Positions 55,233-64,000 of a DNA stretch of 64,000 nt are shown here, one piece after another. Numbering within the stretch: the first letter of the stretch is position 1; each line of letters begins with the position of its first letter. Made by a program: the position numbers and the translations under genes. The stretch covers positions 2,375,001-2,439,000 of the forward strand of contig NZ_LR134376.1 of the NCBI RefSeq assembly GCF_900637545.1, given 5' to 3'. Source of the DNA: Aeromonas encheleia. Its GTDB lineage: Bacteria; Pseudomonadota; Gammaproteobacteria; Enterobacterales; Aeromonadaceae. A model generated the notes under the pieces. That model did no database searches. It had not been told where the DNA came from and saw nothing but the letters and a program-made list of their open reading frames with translations.

Positions 55233-55466
55233 ATGGAGACGTTTCTGCTCGAAGGCCACCCCTTCGTTGCCTTGTGTGACCTGATCAAGCATCAGGGTTG
55301 GGCCGATTGCGGCGGCGCGGCCAAGGCACTGGTCGCCGAGGGACTGGTGGAAGTGGATGGTCAGATCGAGACCCGCAAGCGCTGCAAAATAGTCGCCGAG
55401 CAGGTGGTCAACTTCAACGGCATGAAGGTCGTGGTGAAGGAAGGGGTGAGCCCGGAGATCCTCTGA
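55233..55466 (+). CDS. ybcJ: S4-domain RNA-binding protein, YbcJ-like
   Basis: A 77-residue protein made of one S4 RNA-binding fold, about the length of E. coli YbcJ. The sequence ETFLLEGHPFVALCDLIKHQGWADCGGAAKALVAEGLVEVDGQIETRKRCKIV matches it strongly. The GLVEVDGQIETRKRCK loop is the S4 RNA-binding hallmark. The RNA partner is unknown. AGAGGA lies near ATG 55233. Confidence 0.93.
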   Translation: METFLLEGHPFVALCDLIKHQGWADCGGAAKALVAEGLVEVDGQIETRKRCKIVAEQVVNFNGMKVVVKEGVSPEIL

Positions 55467-55505
55467 GCCCGGCTTGAATAAGGGCGCCGACGCGCCCGTT
55501 AGCAT

Positions 55506-55979
55506 TCAGCTGGCCTTGATCGACAGGGTCAGCACGAAGCGCGCCATCGCCTCATCCCCGTTGAGCGACGGACAGGTGGCCACCACCTGGATGGGGCGGT
55601 TGATGCGCTGCCCCGTCGCCAGCGATTCGTCGATCATGGCATCGATCGCCTCCCCCGCGGCGCAGTCAAACTGCACATCCGCCTCGGGTCGCTTCAGAAA
55701 CTCCCCCTGTACATCCTTGAAGGCGAAGTGCACCTTCTTGCGCCTCGTCCGTCCCTTCTCCATCACCAGCAGGCCCCCCACCAGATCGGCGCCGGTCGCC
55801 AGCGCGCCGAAATACATGCTGCCGAGGTGGTTGCGGGTGCGCCAGCCGAGCGGGATGCGAATGCGCAGCGCCTTGGCATCCATGCTCTCGATGACGGGGG
55901 AACAGAATCCGATGACGGGAATATAGCGCCAGGCAAACAGGCGCAGCGCCAAGTTGGCTTTGAAGCGTTGCAAGTCCAT
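55506..55979 (-). CDS. DUF4442 hotdog-fold protein (thioesterase-like)
   Basis: A 157-residue protein of the PaaI-like hotdog fold. GWRTRNHLGSMYFGALATGADLVGGLLVM aligns with the core helix and active-site strand of DUF4442 proteins, and DAMIDESLATGQRINRPIQVVATCP lies near the end. Thioesterase activity is plausible but untested. The family usually starts with a short hydrophobic-basic segment, which fits ATG 55979 (MDLQRFKANLALRLFAW). Frames upstream to 56042 carry starts without good ribosome-binding sites. Confidence 0.82.
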   Translation of the reverse strand: MDLQRFKANLALRLFAWRYIPVIGFCSPVIESMDAKALRIRIPLGWRTRNHLGSMYFGALATGADLVGGLLVMEKGRTRRKKVHFAFKDVQGEFLKRPEADVQFDCAAGEAIDAMIDESLATGQRINRPIQVVATCPSLNGDEAMARFVLTLSIKAS

Positions 55980-56042
55980 ATGCAAACTGATCCGATGAGT
56001 TGATGTAAAGGACATGTTGCCAGCATGAATGGCTTTCGACAA

Positions 56043-56236
56043 GGCTGGCGATCACGCTTTGCGCGCCAGGGGCTAGAAATAAGCGGATCGACTTGAAAAG
56101 AGAAGGCATTGCCCTAATGCCAGTCAGCTAGGCATTATTTTGACTTGATATGCATTAATTTGAATATTTTGGAATGTTCAAAGGTTATAGGGTCAATTTG
56201 ACTGAAACCCTTGCCCTGACTGGCATTCAATAGAAA
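56043..56236. other. AT-rich intergenic stretch with inverted repeat
   Basis: It contains AATGCCAGTCAG (56116-56127) and its exact reverse complement (56216-56227), plus a promoter-like TTGACT at 56140. A terminator follows on the plus strand although no plus-strand gene precedes it, which suggests a short RNA. Confidence 0.55.
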
Positions 56237-56266
56237 GAGGGAGGCATCATGCCTCCCTCGTTTTTT
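56237..56266 (+). terminator. Orphan Rho-independent terminator
   Basis: A 9-bp stem GAGGGAGGC/GCCTCCCTC with loop ATCAT, then G and six T. No plus-strand gene ends upstream of it. Confidence 0.85.
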
Positions 56267-56355
56267 AGCCCTTATACCACGCGGGATGGGACTCAAATTC
56301 TCTTAACTGACTTGCATTAGGGGCATTGCCCCCTCTTTTATTTCCCGTCCCTCGA

Positions 56356-58107
56356 TCAGGCCCGCTTCTCCTCCAGCCAGGCACCCTGGCTCTGCATCTC
56401 GAACAGCTGGGCGTAGTGGCCCCCCAGCGTCATCAGCTCGGCGTGGGTGCCGCGCTCGTTCACCTGACCGCGGGAAAGCAGCAGGATCTCGTCGGCATCG
56501 ACTATGGTCGAGAGCCGGTGGGCGATGGCGATGGTGGTGCGGCCACGGCGGGCCGCCGAGAGCGCCTGGGAGAGCGCGAACTCGGTCTGGGAGTCCACGC
56601 TGGCGGTCGCCTCATCCAGGATGAGGATGCGCGGATCCCCGACCAGCGCCCGGGCAAACGAGAGCAGCTGGCGCTGGCCGGCGGAGAGGTTCTTGCCCCC
56701 CTCCTCCATCAGGGTGTCCAGCCCGTCCGCCAGGCTCTGCACGAACTCGGCCAGCTGCACCTCGGTCAGTGCCTGCCACAGCTGCGCCTCGTCGATGCCA
56801 GCGCGGCCTAGGCGCAAGTTCTCGGCCAGGGTGCCGACGAAGATGAAGGGATCCTGCTGCACCAGGCCGATGCTGCGCCGCACCGCCGCCAGGGAGAGTT
56901 CCCCCAGTGGGTGATCGTCGAAGCGGATCTGCCCGCTCGCCAGCGGATAGAAGCCCATCAGCAGGCTGATGATGGTGGACTTGCCGCTGCCGGTGTGGCC
57001 CACCAGCGCCAGCATCTGGCCGGGACGGGCGTTGAAGCTCACCTCCCGCAGCACGGGTTGCTGACCATCGTAGGAGAAGCTCACCCGATCGAAGCTGACC
57101 CGCCCCTGCAATGCGGGGCTCACTCCCCCGGTGCTCTCGCGGGTCTCGTCGAGCAGGGCAAACACCCGCTCCCCCGCCACCATGGCCTGTTGCAGCTGGT
57201 TGAGCTGGTTGGTCATCTCGATGAGCGGCTCTATCATCCGTCCCAGATAGCTGATGAAGGCGTAGAGCACCCCCACCTGGATGGCGCCATTGGCGCTCAG
57301 CCCTTCCTGGGCAAACAGTGCCAAGAGGCCGATGAGCACCATCATGTAGAACAGATCGATGAGCGGACGCAGCAGTATGCCATTGATCTTGAGGCTCTTG
57401 AGCCGCGCCGACCAGTGCTGCTGGTTGATGTCGGCGAAGGCGTTGGCGAAATGGCGCTCCTGCACCATGGCCTGGATCACCGGCATGCCCTGCAGTGACT
57501 CGTTGAGCCGGCTGTTGATATCGGACAGCAGGCTGCGCGTCGCCCGCACCACAGGCACGCTCAGGCGCTGGTAGAGCCACATCACGGCGCCCACCGTCGG
57601 CAACAGGGTCGCGCACACCAACATCAGCCGCAGATCCAGCAGCGCCATGGAGATGAGGATGCCGCACAAGAGCACCACCTTCTGCACCAAGAGCCCTATC
57701 ACCTGCACATAGAGGTTCATGATCGCCTCGGTGTCGTTGGTGATGCGGGAGATGAGGGATCCCGAGCGATGCTTGTCGAAATAGCGGGCCGGCAGCCGGA
57801 TGGCGGTGGCGAATACCTGCTCGCGCAGGGTCTGCACCACCGCCTGGGCGATACGGTTGAAACGCAGGGACTGCAGGTAGAAACCGGCGGCCGACAGCAG
57901 TTGCAGGCCGAGATAACCCGCCCCGAGCGCCGCGATGGCCGGCCACACCAGCTGGCGCGGTGCCAGGTAGTCATCGATGAACAGCTTGATCAGCAGCGGT
58001 CCCGCCACCTCGGCGCCGGTGGCCAGCAGCAGACAGATGCCCGCCTGGATCAGCCAGCGGGGGTAGCGAGCGCAATAGGCCAGCAGGCGTTTAATGGTTG
58101 GATTCAC
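56356..58107 (-). CDS. mdlB: ABC exporter subunit MdlB (GTG start)
   Basis: A 583-residue half-transporter: six membrane helices, then an ATPase domain. Walker A is LVGHTGSGKSTIISLL, the Q loop VQQDPFIF, the signature LSAGQRQLL and Walker B ILILDEATASVD. The H loop is in IAIAHRLST. It resembles E. coli MdlB throughout, including GPLLIKLFIDDYL and GVLYAFISYLGR. It forms a heterodimer with MdlA; the exported substrate is not established. The start is GTG 58107 with GGAGG 7 nt before it. It lies 109 bp after mdlA. Confidence 0.92.
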   Translation of the reverse strand: MNPTIKRLLAYCARYPRWLIQAGICLLLATGAEVAGPLLIKLFIDDYLAPRQLVWPAIAALGAGYLGLQLLSAAGFYLQSLRFNRIAQAVVQTLREQVFATAIRLPARYFDKHRSGSLISRITNDTEAIMNLYVQVIGLLVQKVVLLCGILISMALLDLRLMLVCATLLPTVGAVMWLYQRLSVPVVRATRSLLSDINSRLNESLQGMPVIQAMVQERHFANAFADINQQHWSARLKSLKINGILLRPLIDLFYMMVLIGLLALFAQEGLSANGAIQVGVLYAFISYLGRMIEPLIEMTNQLNQLQQAMVAGERVFALLDETRESTGGVSPALQGRVSFDRVSFSYDGQQPVLREVSFNARPGQMLALVGHTGSGKSTIISLLMGFYPLASGQIRFDDHPLGELSLAAVRRSIGLVQQDPFIFVGTLAENLRLGRAGIDEAQLWQALTEVQLAEFVQSLADGLDTLMEEGGKNLSAGQRQLLSFARALVGDPRILILDEATASVDSQTEFALSQALSAARRGRTTIAIAHRLSTIVDADEILLLSRGQVNERGTHAELMTLGGHYAQLFEMQSQGAWLEEKRA

Positions 58108-58154
58108 AGACTTGCCTCCAGCGCAGCGTTCCCAAGGAATTGACACTCTTTGCT

Positions 58155-58179
58155 CCCTTCTCCCCTCGTGGGAGAAGGG
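58155..58179. repeat. REP-like hairpin between mdlA and mdlB
   Basis: A perfect 10-bp stem CCCTTCTCCC/GGGAGAAGGG with 5-nt loop CTCGT, followed by TTGGGGATGAGGGG. This class of short intergenic hairpin recurs in gammaproteobacterial genomes and could stabilise the mdlA messenger. Confidence 0.65.
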
Positions 58180-58216
58180 TTGGGGATGAGGGGAACCACT
58201 CGTCTCATCATCACGC

Positions 58217-59953
58217 TCACAGGCTCTCCTCCACATCTTGCTCCAGCCGTTGGTAACGCACCATGTCGGCGTACCAGCCGTTGTGGGCCATCAGGGCGCC
58301 GTGGCGACCCCGCTCACTGACGCGGCCCTGCTCCAGCACCAGGATCTCGTCCGCCTGCTCCACCGCCGTCATGCGGTGGCTGATCAGGATCAGGGTGCGT
58401 CTATGGGCCTTGAGCGCCTGCAGGATCTGCTGCTCGGTATGGGCATCCACCGCCGACAGGGCATCGTCCAGCACCAGGATAGGGGCTGGCAGCAGCAGGG
58501 CCCGGGCGATGGCGAGGCGCTGTTTCTGGCCGCCGGAGAGAGTCACCCCCTTCTCGCCCACCTCGGTGGCATAGCCCATGGGGAAGCGGCTGATGTCATC
58601 GTGCACGCAGGCGATGCGGGCCACTCGCTCGATCTCCTCCTGGCTGGCCTCGGGCCGGCCGAGGGCGATGTTGGCGGCTATGGTGGTGGAGAACAGGAAG
58701 GGCTCCTGGGGCACATAGGCAAACTGGCTGCGCAGATCGGCCAGCGCCAGCTGCTGGATGGGCACGCCGCCCATGGTGATCTGGCCGGCGTTGGGGTTGG
58801 CCAGCCGCATCAGCAGCTTGAGCAGCGAGCTCTTGCCCGCCCCCGTGCGCCCCACCACCCCGAGCATGCCGCCTTGCTGCAGGCTGAAATCTATCCCCTG
58901 CAGCAGGCTGCGTTGCTCCAACCGGTAATCCACCCCCTTCATGCAGAGGGGGAAGCTGGCCGTGAGGGGCTGCGGCGCCGCGGGATCCTGAATGTCGCTG
59001 CGCTCGGCCAGCAGGCTCTCGATGCGGGAATAGGCGGCGCTGCCGCGCTCTATGATGTTGAACAGCCAGGCGATGGCGAACATGGGCCAGATGAGCTGCC
59101 CCAGGTACATGGTGAAGCTGGTGAGCTCCCCCAGGGTCAGCTTGTCTTGCAGCACCAAGGCGCTGCCGCCCGCCACCGCCAGGAAATAGGAGCAACCTAT
59201 GCAGAGGTAGATCACGGGATCGAACTTGGCATCGATGCGGGCCACCGCCATGTTGCACTCCCCCGCTTGCCGTGTCAGTTCGGCAAAGCCCTGATCCTCG
59301 AGGGATTCGACCGCATAGGACTTGAGCACCCGCACCCCGGAGAGGGCCTCCTGGGTCTTGTTGTTGAGCCTGGAGAAGGCTCCCTGCGCCGCCTTGAACT
59401 CCTTGTAGATCTGGGTCCCGAAGCGGTTCATGAAGAACGCCATCACCGGCAACGGCAGCAGAGAGAGCAGGGTCAGCTGCCAGGAGTACTGGCTGCACAT
59501 GATGGAGAGCACCAGGATCCCGACGATGAAGGAGTCCACCAGGGTCAACACCCCCTCGCCGGCCGTCATCTCCACCGCCTGGATGTCGTTGGTGGCGTGG
59601 GCCATCAGATCGCCGGTACGGTGACGCTGGTAAAAGTCGGGGCTCATGCGGGTGAAGTGGTGGAACAGCCGGTTGCGCAACACATAGGCGAGCCGATAGG
59701 AGGCGCCAAACAGCATGACCCGCCACACATAGCGCAGCAGGTAGATGAGCAGGCCAAGGCCAAACAGCCCCGCCAGATAGCCCATCAGGGTGCCATTATC
59801 GAGCTCGCCCTTGGCGACCCCGTCCACCACCCAGCCCACCACCTTGGGCGGGATCACGGTCAGCAGCGCCACCATCATCAGCAAGGCGATGGCGGTCAGA
59901 TAACGCCGCCACTGCTCCTTGAAAAACCAGCCAAGCCGTAGAAATACGCTCAC
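58217..59953 (-). CDS. mdlA: ABC exporter subunit MdlA (GTG start)
   Basis: A 578-residue half-transporter. The membrane domain begins FLRLGWFFKEQWRRYLTAIALLMMVALLTVIPPKVVGWVVDGV, and the ATPase has Walker A VVGRTGAGKSSLLKLL, signature LSGGQKQRLAIARAL and Walker B ILVLDDALSAVDAHT. E. coli MdlA shares VYLLRYVWRVLLFGASY-type strings and the whole signature region. Walker B has Asp instead of the usual catalytic Glu, so this may be the degenerate ATP site of the heterodimer. GTG 59953 has AAGGA 7 nt upstream. The frame reaches 59998 without support. Confidence 0.93.
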   Translation of the reverse strand: MSVFLRLGWFFKEQWRRYLTAIALLMMVALLTVIPPKVVGWVVDGVAKGELDNGTLMGYLAGLFGLGLLIYLLRYVWRVMLFGASYRLAYVLRNRLFHHFTRMSPDFYQRHRTGDLMAHATNDIQAVEMTAGEGVLTLVDSFIVGILVLSIMCSQYSWQLTLLSLLPLPVMAFFMNRFGTQIYKEFKAAQGAFSRLNNKTQEALSGVRVLKSYAVESLEDQGFAELTRQAGECNMAVARIDAKFDPVIYLCIGCSYFLAVAGGSALVLQDKLTLGELTSFTMYLGQLIWPMFAIAWLFNIIERGSAAYSRIESLLAERSDIQDPAAPQPLTASFPLCMKGVDYRLEQRSLLQGIDFSLQQGGMLGVVGRTGAGKSSLLKLLMRLANPNAGQITMGGVPIQQLALADLRSQFAYVPQEPFLFSTTIAANIALGRPEASQEEIERVARIACVHDDISRFPMGYATEVGEKGVTLSGGQKQRLAIARALLLPAPILVLDDALSAVDAHTEQQILQALKAHRRTLILISHRMTAVEQADEILVLEQGRVSERGRHGALMAHNGWYADMVRYQRLEQDVEESL

Positions 59954-60100
59954 ATCAACATCCTTTCTCGCGGCGCCCAGGGGGCCGCCGTTGGTCATAA
60001 GAGAAGCTCAATACAATCGCCCCCGAGGCGGGGGCGATGCAAATGGGGCCATCATAGCCTGAAAGCGGCCAGCTTGAGAACGATGGCTATCCGCCCCGCG

Positions 60101-62899
60101 TCACAGCCGCTCATCCCGCGGCTCGAACAGTATGCCGGCAGACTCCTGCTGCTCGCCGGTCAGCAGGAAATGGGACACCTGCTCCCGGGTCTGATTGAAG
60201 ACTTGCTGCAACTGGATAAGCTCGCTCTCGCCCAGCTCCTCTTTCAGCCGCAACCGCCATTCCAGCTCACCGGCCAGCAGTTGCAGGCGGGAGGCGGAGA
60301 TGTTGGCCGACACCCCCTTCAGGGTGTGCAGCAGGCGGCAAGCCACCTCGGGTTGCTGACGGCGCAGGGCGGAGCGGATCTCCCAGAGATCGTCCTTGTG
60401 CTCGGACAGGAACAGTTTGAACAGGATCTGCAACGCCTCCCTGTCCTGCTCCAGCCGGCGCAGCGCATCCTCCAGATCCAGCACTCCCATCAGAGCCGGT
60501 GGCTTCACCTCGAGCGGTGCCCGTCGCTCGCCGTTGGCGTTCTTCACCCACTGCAGCAGGTTGTTGTAGAGATCCAGCTTGCTGACCGGCTTGGTGACAT
60601 AGCCGTTCATGCCGACGCCGAGGCAGCGCTCCTTGTCCCCCGGCATGGCGCTGGCGGTCAGCGCTATGATGGGCACATCGTGTTTGTCCACCATCTTGCG
60701 GATCTGGCGCGTCGCGTCCAGGCCATCGAGCACCGGCATCTGCAGGTCCATCAAAATAACATCGAAGGGCTGCTCCGCCACCTGCTCCACCGCCTCGCGG
60801 CCATTGTCGACCACGGTGACCACCGCCTCCACCCGGCGCAGGTACTCCATGATGAGCTGCTGGTTGACCCTGTTGTCTTCCGCCAGCAGTACCCGGGTGC
60901 CGTGCAGCAGATCGCGAAAGTGCTGCTGATCCCCCTGCGCCTCGGCCTGACGCACGTTGCGATCGTGGGAGCTGCCGTTAAGCAACTCATCCACCTTGGC
61001 CAGCAGCGCATTCTCGGTCATCGGCTTGGCCAGGAAGTGGGTCAGCCCCATGCTCTCCATGCGTCCGTGCAGGCCCTCCCTGGCCCAGGCGCTGGTCATC
61101 AGGACCGGCAACCGCCGCCACTGGCTGTGCTGGTACATCTCGAGGGCGAGATCCAGGCCATCCTCCTGACCCATGCGCCAGTCGAGGATCGCCAGCCGGA
61201 TATGGTGGCCCTCCTCCCGCAGCACCTGGCGGGCACGGGAGATGCTGTTCACCGTCATCACGGTGGCGCCGGCCCGGCTCAGGATGTCCTTGGCCAGCTC
61301 CAGCACCAGCTCGTTATCATCCATCATCAGGATCAGAGGCTGCTGCTCGAAGAAGACCCGCCGCCCGGAGACCCCATAGACGGCCTGGGACAGGGGGATC
61401 TCGAACTGGAAGGTCGAGCCCACCCCGGGTTTGCTCTGCACGCCGATCTCGCCCCCCATCAAGCCCACCAGCCGCTGTGAGATGTTGAGGCCGAGGCCGG
61501 AGCCGCCGTATTTGCGGGTGTTGCCCGCCTCCAGCTGGGTGAACGGCTGGAACAGCTGCGCCTGCTTCTCTGGCGCTATGCCGATGCCGGTGTCGCGCAC
61601 GCTGAAGCGCACCCGCATCGGATGTTGGTTGACCAGGGTGATGGCCACCTCCACCTCCCCCCGCTCGGTGAACTTGATGGCGTTGTTGACCAGGTTGACC
61701 AGCACCTGGCCGAGCCGGAGAGGATCGCCGCGCAAGAAGTCGGGCACCGCCGGTGACTTGTTGATGCTCACCTCGATCTGCTTGCGCTCGGCCAGATCGG
61801 CGAACATGGCCGCCAGCGAGTCGAGCTGCTCGCTCAGGTCGAAGTCGATCTCCTCCAGGGTCAGCTTGCCGGACTCCACCTTGGTCAAGTCCAGGATGTC
61901 GTTGATGAGCAGCAGCAGGGTGTCCGACGAGGATTTGATCTTGTTGAGATAGTCCCGCTGCTGCTGACTGAGATCCGTCTGCAGCGCCAGGGCGCTGAAG
62001 CCGATGATCGCATTCATGGGGGTGCGGATCTCGTGGCTCATGTTGGCTAGAAAGTCGCTCTTGGCCTGGGCCAGCAGCCCGGTATGACGGGACAGCTCGC
62101 TCAGCTTCTGGTTGCGGCGCCACAAGGTGATGGCCACCAGCGAGAAGCTGAGCAGGGCACCGCCCAGCACCATCAGGTAGAACCGGCTCTTGAGGGAGGA
62201 GGCCAGATCCAGCTTGCTCTGCTTCCACAGCGGCAGCGAGTTCAACTCTTTCATCTCGATGATCTGGTTGCGCAGGCGGTGATACTCCATCACTTGGCGA
62301 TTGAGCTCCTGGCTGAGCTGATTGATCGCCATGACCTGAGGCTGCTGCCCATAGCTCTCCTTGATGCGCTGCTGCAGTTGTTGCAGCTGGCGCTGATCAC
62401 TCATGTCCCAGCTGCGTCTGAGATAGTGGCTGAGCCTGACCAGATCGGTGAGATCGTTGTGCAGCGCCGTCTCCCGCGGCATGGCCGCCGTCAACGACTT
62501 GAGCTGACTCTGGAAGCGGGGCTCCAGGTATTCGATGGTCATCTCCATGGTATAGAGCTTGGCCAGATCGAGCAGGTAGCCATCGATATCCCGCTGCAAC
62601 GCCTGGGACTTGGGATCATCGGCCGAGTCCGGATCCTCGCGCACCCGGCTCACGAAGTTGTCGAGGCTGCTGGACAGCTGGCTGAGCCGCAGCTGCACGC
62701 TGCCATCGCTGGCCTTCTCGCGGCCCAGCAGATAGACGGTGTCGGTATTGATGCGGTTCAAGACCAGCTCCGCGGCCACACTCAGCTCGGAGGCGCGTTG
62801 TTGCTGGCTGAGCAGTTGCCAGCAATAGGTCGAAAACGCCAGCAGCGATATGATGATAAGGCTCAGGACTACGCGATTGACGCGTGCAACACTCTTCAT
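60101..62899 (-). CDS. Hybrid sensor histidine kinase (two receiver domains and HPt)
   Basis: A 932-residue membrane kinase. Residues 10-30 and about 240-260 are membrane helices enclosing a helical periplasmic sensor region of about 210 residues. The HisKA site is NMSHEIRTP (His289), and HATPase_c has N, G1 and G2 boxes in NLVNNAIKF, DTGIGIA and GSGLGLN. Two receivers follow, with Asp573 (ILDWRMG) and Asp718 (LMDLQMP), and an HPt domain ends the chain (His858 in LLHTLKGV). This is a full phosphorelay in one protein, resembling the ArcB/BarA type but with its own sensor. No response regulator gene is adjacent. It starts at ATG 62899. Confidence 0.92.
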   Translation of the reverse strand: MKSVARVNRVVLSLIIISLLAFSTYCWQLLSQQQRASELSVAAELVLNRINTDTVYLLGREKASDGSVQLRLSQLSSSLDNFVSRVREDPDSADDPKSQALQRDIDGYLLDLAKLYTMEMTIEYLEPRFQSQLKSLTAAMPRETALHNDLTDLVRLSHYLRRSWDMSDQRQLQQLQQRIKESYGQQPQVMAINQLSQELNRQVMEYHRLRNQIIEMKELNSLPLWKQSKLDLASSLKSRFYLMVLGGALLSFSLVAITLWRRNQKLSELSRHTGLLAQAKSDFLANMSHEIRTPMNAIIGFSALALQTDLSQQQRDYLNKIKSSSDTLLLLINDILDLTKVESGKLTLEEIDFDLSEQLDSLAAMFADLAERKQIEVSINKSPAVPDFLRGDPLRLGQVLVNLVNNAIKFTERGEVEVAITLVNQHPMRVRFSVRDTGIGIAPEKQAQLFQPFTQLEAGNTRKYGGSGLGLNISQRLVGLMGGEIGVQSKPGVGSTFQFEIPLSQAVYGVSGRRVFFEQQPLILMMDDNELVLELAKDILSRAGATVMTVNSISRARQVLREEGHHIRLAILDWRMGQEDGLDLALEMYQHSQWRRLPVLMTSAWAREGLHGRMESMGLTHFLAKPMTENALLAKVDELLNGSSHDRNVRQAEAQGDQQHFRDLLHGTRVLLAEDNRVNQQLIMEYLRRVEAVVTVVDNGREAVEQVAEQPFDVILMDLQMPVLDGLDATRQIRKMVDKHDVPIIALTASAMPGDKERCLGVGMNGYVTKPVSKLDLYNNLLQWVKNANGERRAPLEVKPPALMGVLDLEDALRRLEQDREALQILFKLFLSEHKDDLWEIRSALRRQQPEVACRLLHTLKGVSANISASRLQLLAGELEWRLRLKEELGESELIQLQQVFNQTREQVSHFLLTGEQQESAGILFEPRDERL

Positions 62900-63049
62900 C
62901 CCGTCTCGATTCTCATGTCATGGCCGGCCACCCGGTGACAGATGCCACCGCAGAAAGCCAACTGTGAAAAATAACTGACGGCTATGTTACCGTTAGTCAG
63001 TTCTATATATGCAATAAAGATGTTGCCGGGCCTTATGGAGGAATCAATT

Positions 63050-63490
63050 ATGTCACTTATCACCACCTATTGTAGCCACTGCTTTACCCGCAACCGCCTG
63101 CCCAGCGATAAATTGGATTCAAATGCTAACTGTGGTCGCTGCCGCGCCGCGCTGTTCGACGTCACCCCCGTGGTGGGGCGCACGGCGCAATTCGACACCC
63201 TGATCGGCTCCGACATCCCGGTCGTGGTCGATTTCTGGGCCAGCTGGTGCGGCCCATGCCTACAGTTTTCCCCTGTTTTTCAGCAGGTTGCCAAGGAACT
63301 CGAGCCGCGTATCCGCTTCGTGAAGGTCGATACCGAACAGGAGGCGGCCATCGCCAGCCGCTATGCCATTCGCAGCATCCCCACCCTGATGGTCTTCAAG
63401 CGAGGCGAGATCCTGGCCCAGCGCAGCGGCTCCCTGCCCCCCAGCCTGTTGCGGGAGTGGCTGCTCTCCCTGACCAATAGGGATGAATGA
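63050..63490 (+). CDS. trxC: Thioredoxin 2 (TrxC)
   Basis: A 146-residue TrxC-type thioredoxin. The N-terminal zinc-binding ribbon has CSHC and CGRC (residues 8-11 and 28-31). The thioredoxin domain has WASWCGPC at about 62-69 and the cis-Pro in IRSIPTLMVFKRG. TrxC reduces disulfides in the cytoplasm and is often induced by oxidative stress. GGAGG lies 8 nt before ATG 63050; the frame open upstream to 62984 is not supported by the family. Confidence 0.96.
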   Translation: MSLITTYCSHCFTRNRLPSDKLDSNANCGRCRAALFDVTPVVGRTAQFDTLIGSDIPVVVDFWASWCGPCLQFSPVFQQVAKELEPRIRFVKVDTEQEAAIASRYAIRSIPTLMVFKRGEILAQRSGSLPPSLLREWLLSLTNRDE

Positions 63491-63644
63491 TAAATAATTG
63501 TTTAATTTATGTTTACCATTAGATCCATTTTCACTTGACTCTGTGAGTCGCGACATGGTTTGACGACTTCCCCCTGTTTCAAACGGGGGGATAAATGTAA
63601 CCTCGGCAACACAACAACAACCATAAATTAACCGAGAGAACAAC

Positions 63645-64000
63645 ATGCATACCTCTGCAGTCCCTTCCGCCCCCTCACGCTGGCTGGACATCAAGGCCGG
63701 GATCGTCATTCTCGACGTCCTGCTGCTCTGTGCCATGCTCGCCTGGCTCCCCTTTGACCCCATGGTCAACAAGGGGCTCGGCATCCTGATCTTCATCGCC
63801 ATCCTCTGGCTGACCGAGGCGGTGAACATCACCATCACCGCCCTCGCCATCCCGGTACTCGCCACCCTGCTCGGGGTGTTCGACATGAGCAAGTCGCTGA
63901 CCGACTTCGCCAACCCTGTCCTGTTCCTCTTCTTCGGCGGCTTCGCACTGGCCGCCGCCCTATCCAAGCAGGGGCTCGATACCCAGATCGCCGCCAAGGT
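63645..64000 (+). CDS. SLC13/DASS family anion transporter (3' truncated by window edge)
   Basis: The reading frame opens with ATG at 63645 (ACCGAGAGAACAAC upstream, GAGAG ribosome-binding site) and is still open at base 64000. The visible 118 residues have three hydrophobic segments and the family strings LGILIFIAILWLTEAVNITITALAIPVLATLLG and FANPVLFLFFGGFALAAALSKQGLD. These are hallmarks of the divalent anion:sodium symporters that import C4-dicarboxylates, tricarboxylates or sulfate. The rest of the gene and thus the ion-binding SNT motifs lie outside the window. Confidence 0.88.
   Translation, partial: MHTSAVPSAPSRWLDIKAGIVILDVLLLCAMLAWLPFDPMVNKGLGILIFIAILWLTEAVNITITALAIPVLATLLGVFDMSKSLTDFANPVLFLFFGGFALAAALSKQGLDTQIAAK

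Overview
The window is GC-rich gammaproteobacterial chromosome with almost entirely housekeeping and core-metabolic content, and everything fits Aeromonas. The strongest indicators are a phaP-phaC-phaJ polyhydroxyalkanoate operon of the A. caviae/A. hydrophila type, a class IV adenylate cyclase (CyaB) of the kind first described in A. hydrophila, a complete mukF-mukE-mukB condensin operon with cmoM and elyC beside it, and prmB-aroC next to smrB. I see no prophage, integron, IS element or CRISPR array. Assignment to genus is by recognition of protein families, not by a search.

Layout. 1-3.5 kb: the end of a periplasmic solute-binding protein, then prmB-aroC divergent from smrB. 3.7-15.5 kb: small enzymes and accessory genes (histidine phosphatases, DUF4287, GFA, two VOC/ABM-type small proteins, a secreted GH19 chitinase, a methyltransferase, phnA, a lysine-rich 35-residue peptide, a LysE exporter, a PhzF-like protein, a cupin, an RlpA-like lipoprotein). 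15.6-24 kb: mukB-mukE-mukF-cmoM with divergent elyC. 24.1-26.1 kb: tpiA and pfkA (glycolysis). 26.1-27.2 kb: a long gene-poor stretch holding one 27-residue membrane peptide with its own promoter, palindrome and terminator. 27.2-30.8 kb: an AbgA-like amidohydrolase, a YjjG-like nucleotidase and an M17 aminopeptidase.

30.9-32.5 kb: nine identical initiator tRNA(fMet) genes in tandem on the minus strand. Eight of them lie at an exact 186-bp period behind one promoter. The 109-nt transcribed spacers carry a hairpin whose stem pair and GNRA tetraloop covary between copies. This is the most unusual structure in the window.

32.7-52 kb: a membrane protein, a YbjD-like OLD-family ATPase/nuclease, an AraC regulator divergent from an EamA transporter followed by a LysR regulator, a YfcA-type permease, the tRNA modification enzyme TapT, D-Ala-D-Ala ligase, a 2OG-Fe(II) oxygenase, glutathione peroxidase, the RNA helicase RhlE, YnfA, DUF5718, the cyaB-nudix-GNAT cluster, pdxY, a DUF429 protein and a repeat-bearing secreted protein. 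52.3-55.1 kb: phaPCJ. 55.2-60 kb: a YbcJ-like S4 protein, a DUF4442 thioesterase-like protein and the MdlA/MdlB heterodimeric ABC exporter pair. 60-64 kb: a large hybrid sensor kinase, TrxC and the start of an SLC13-type anion transporter that runs off the window.
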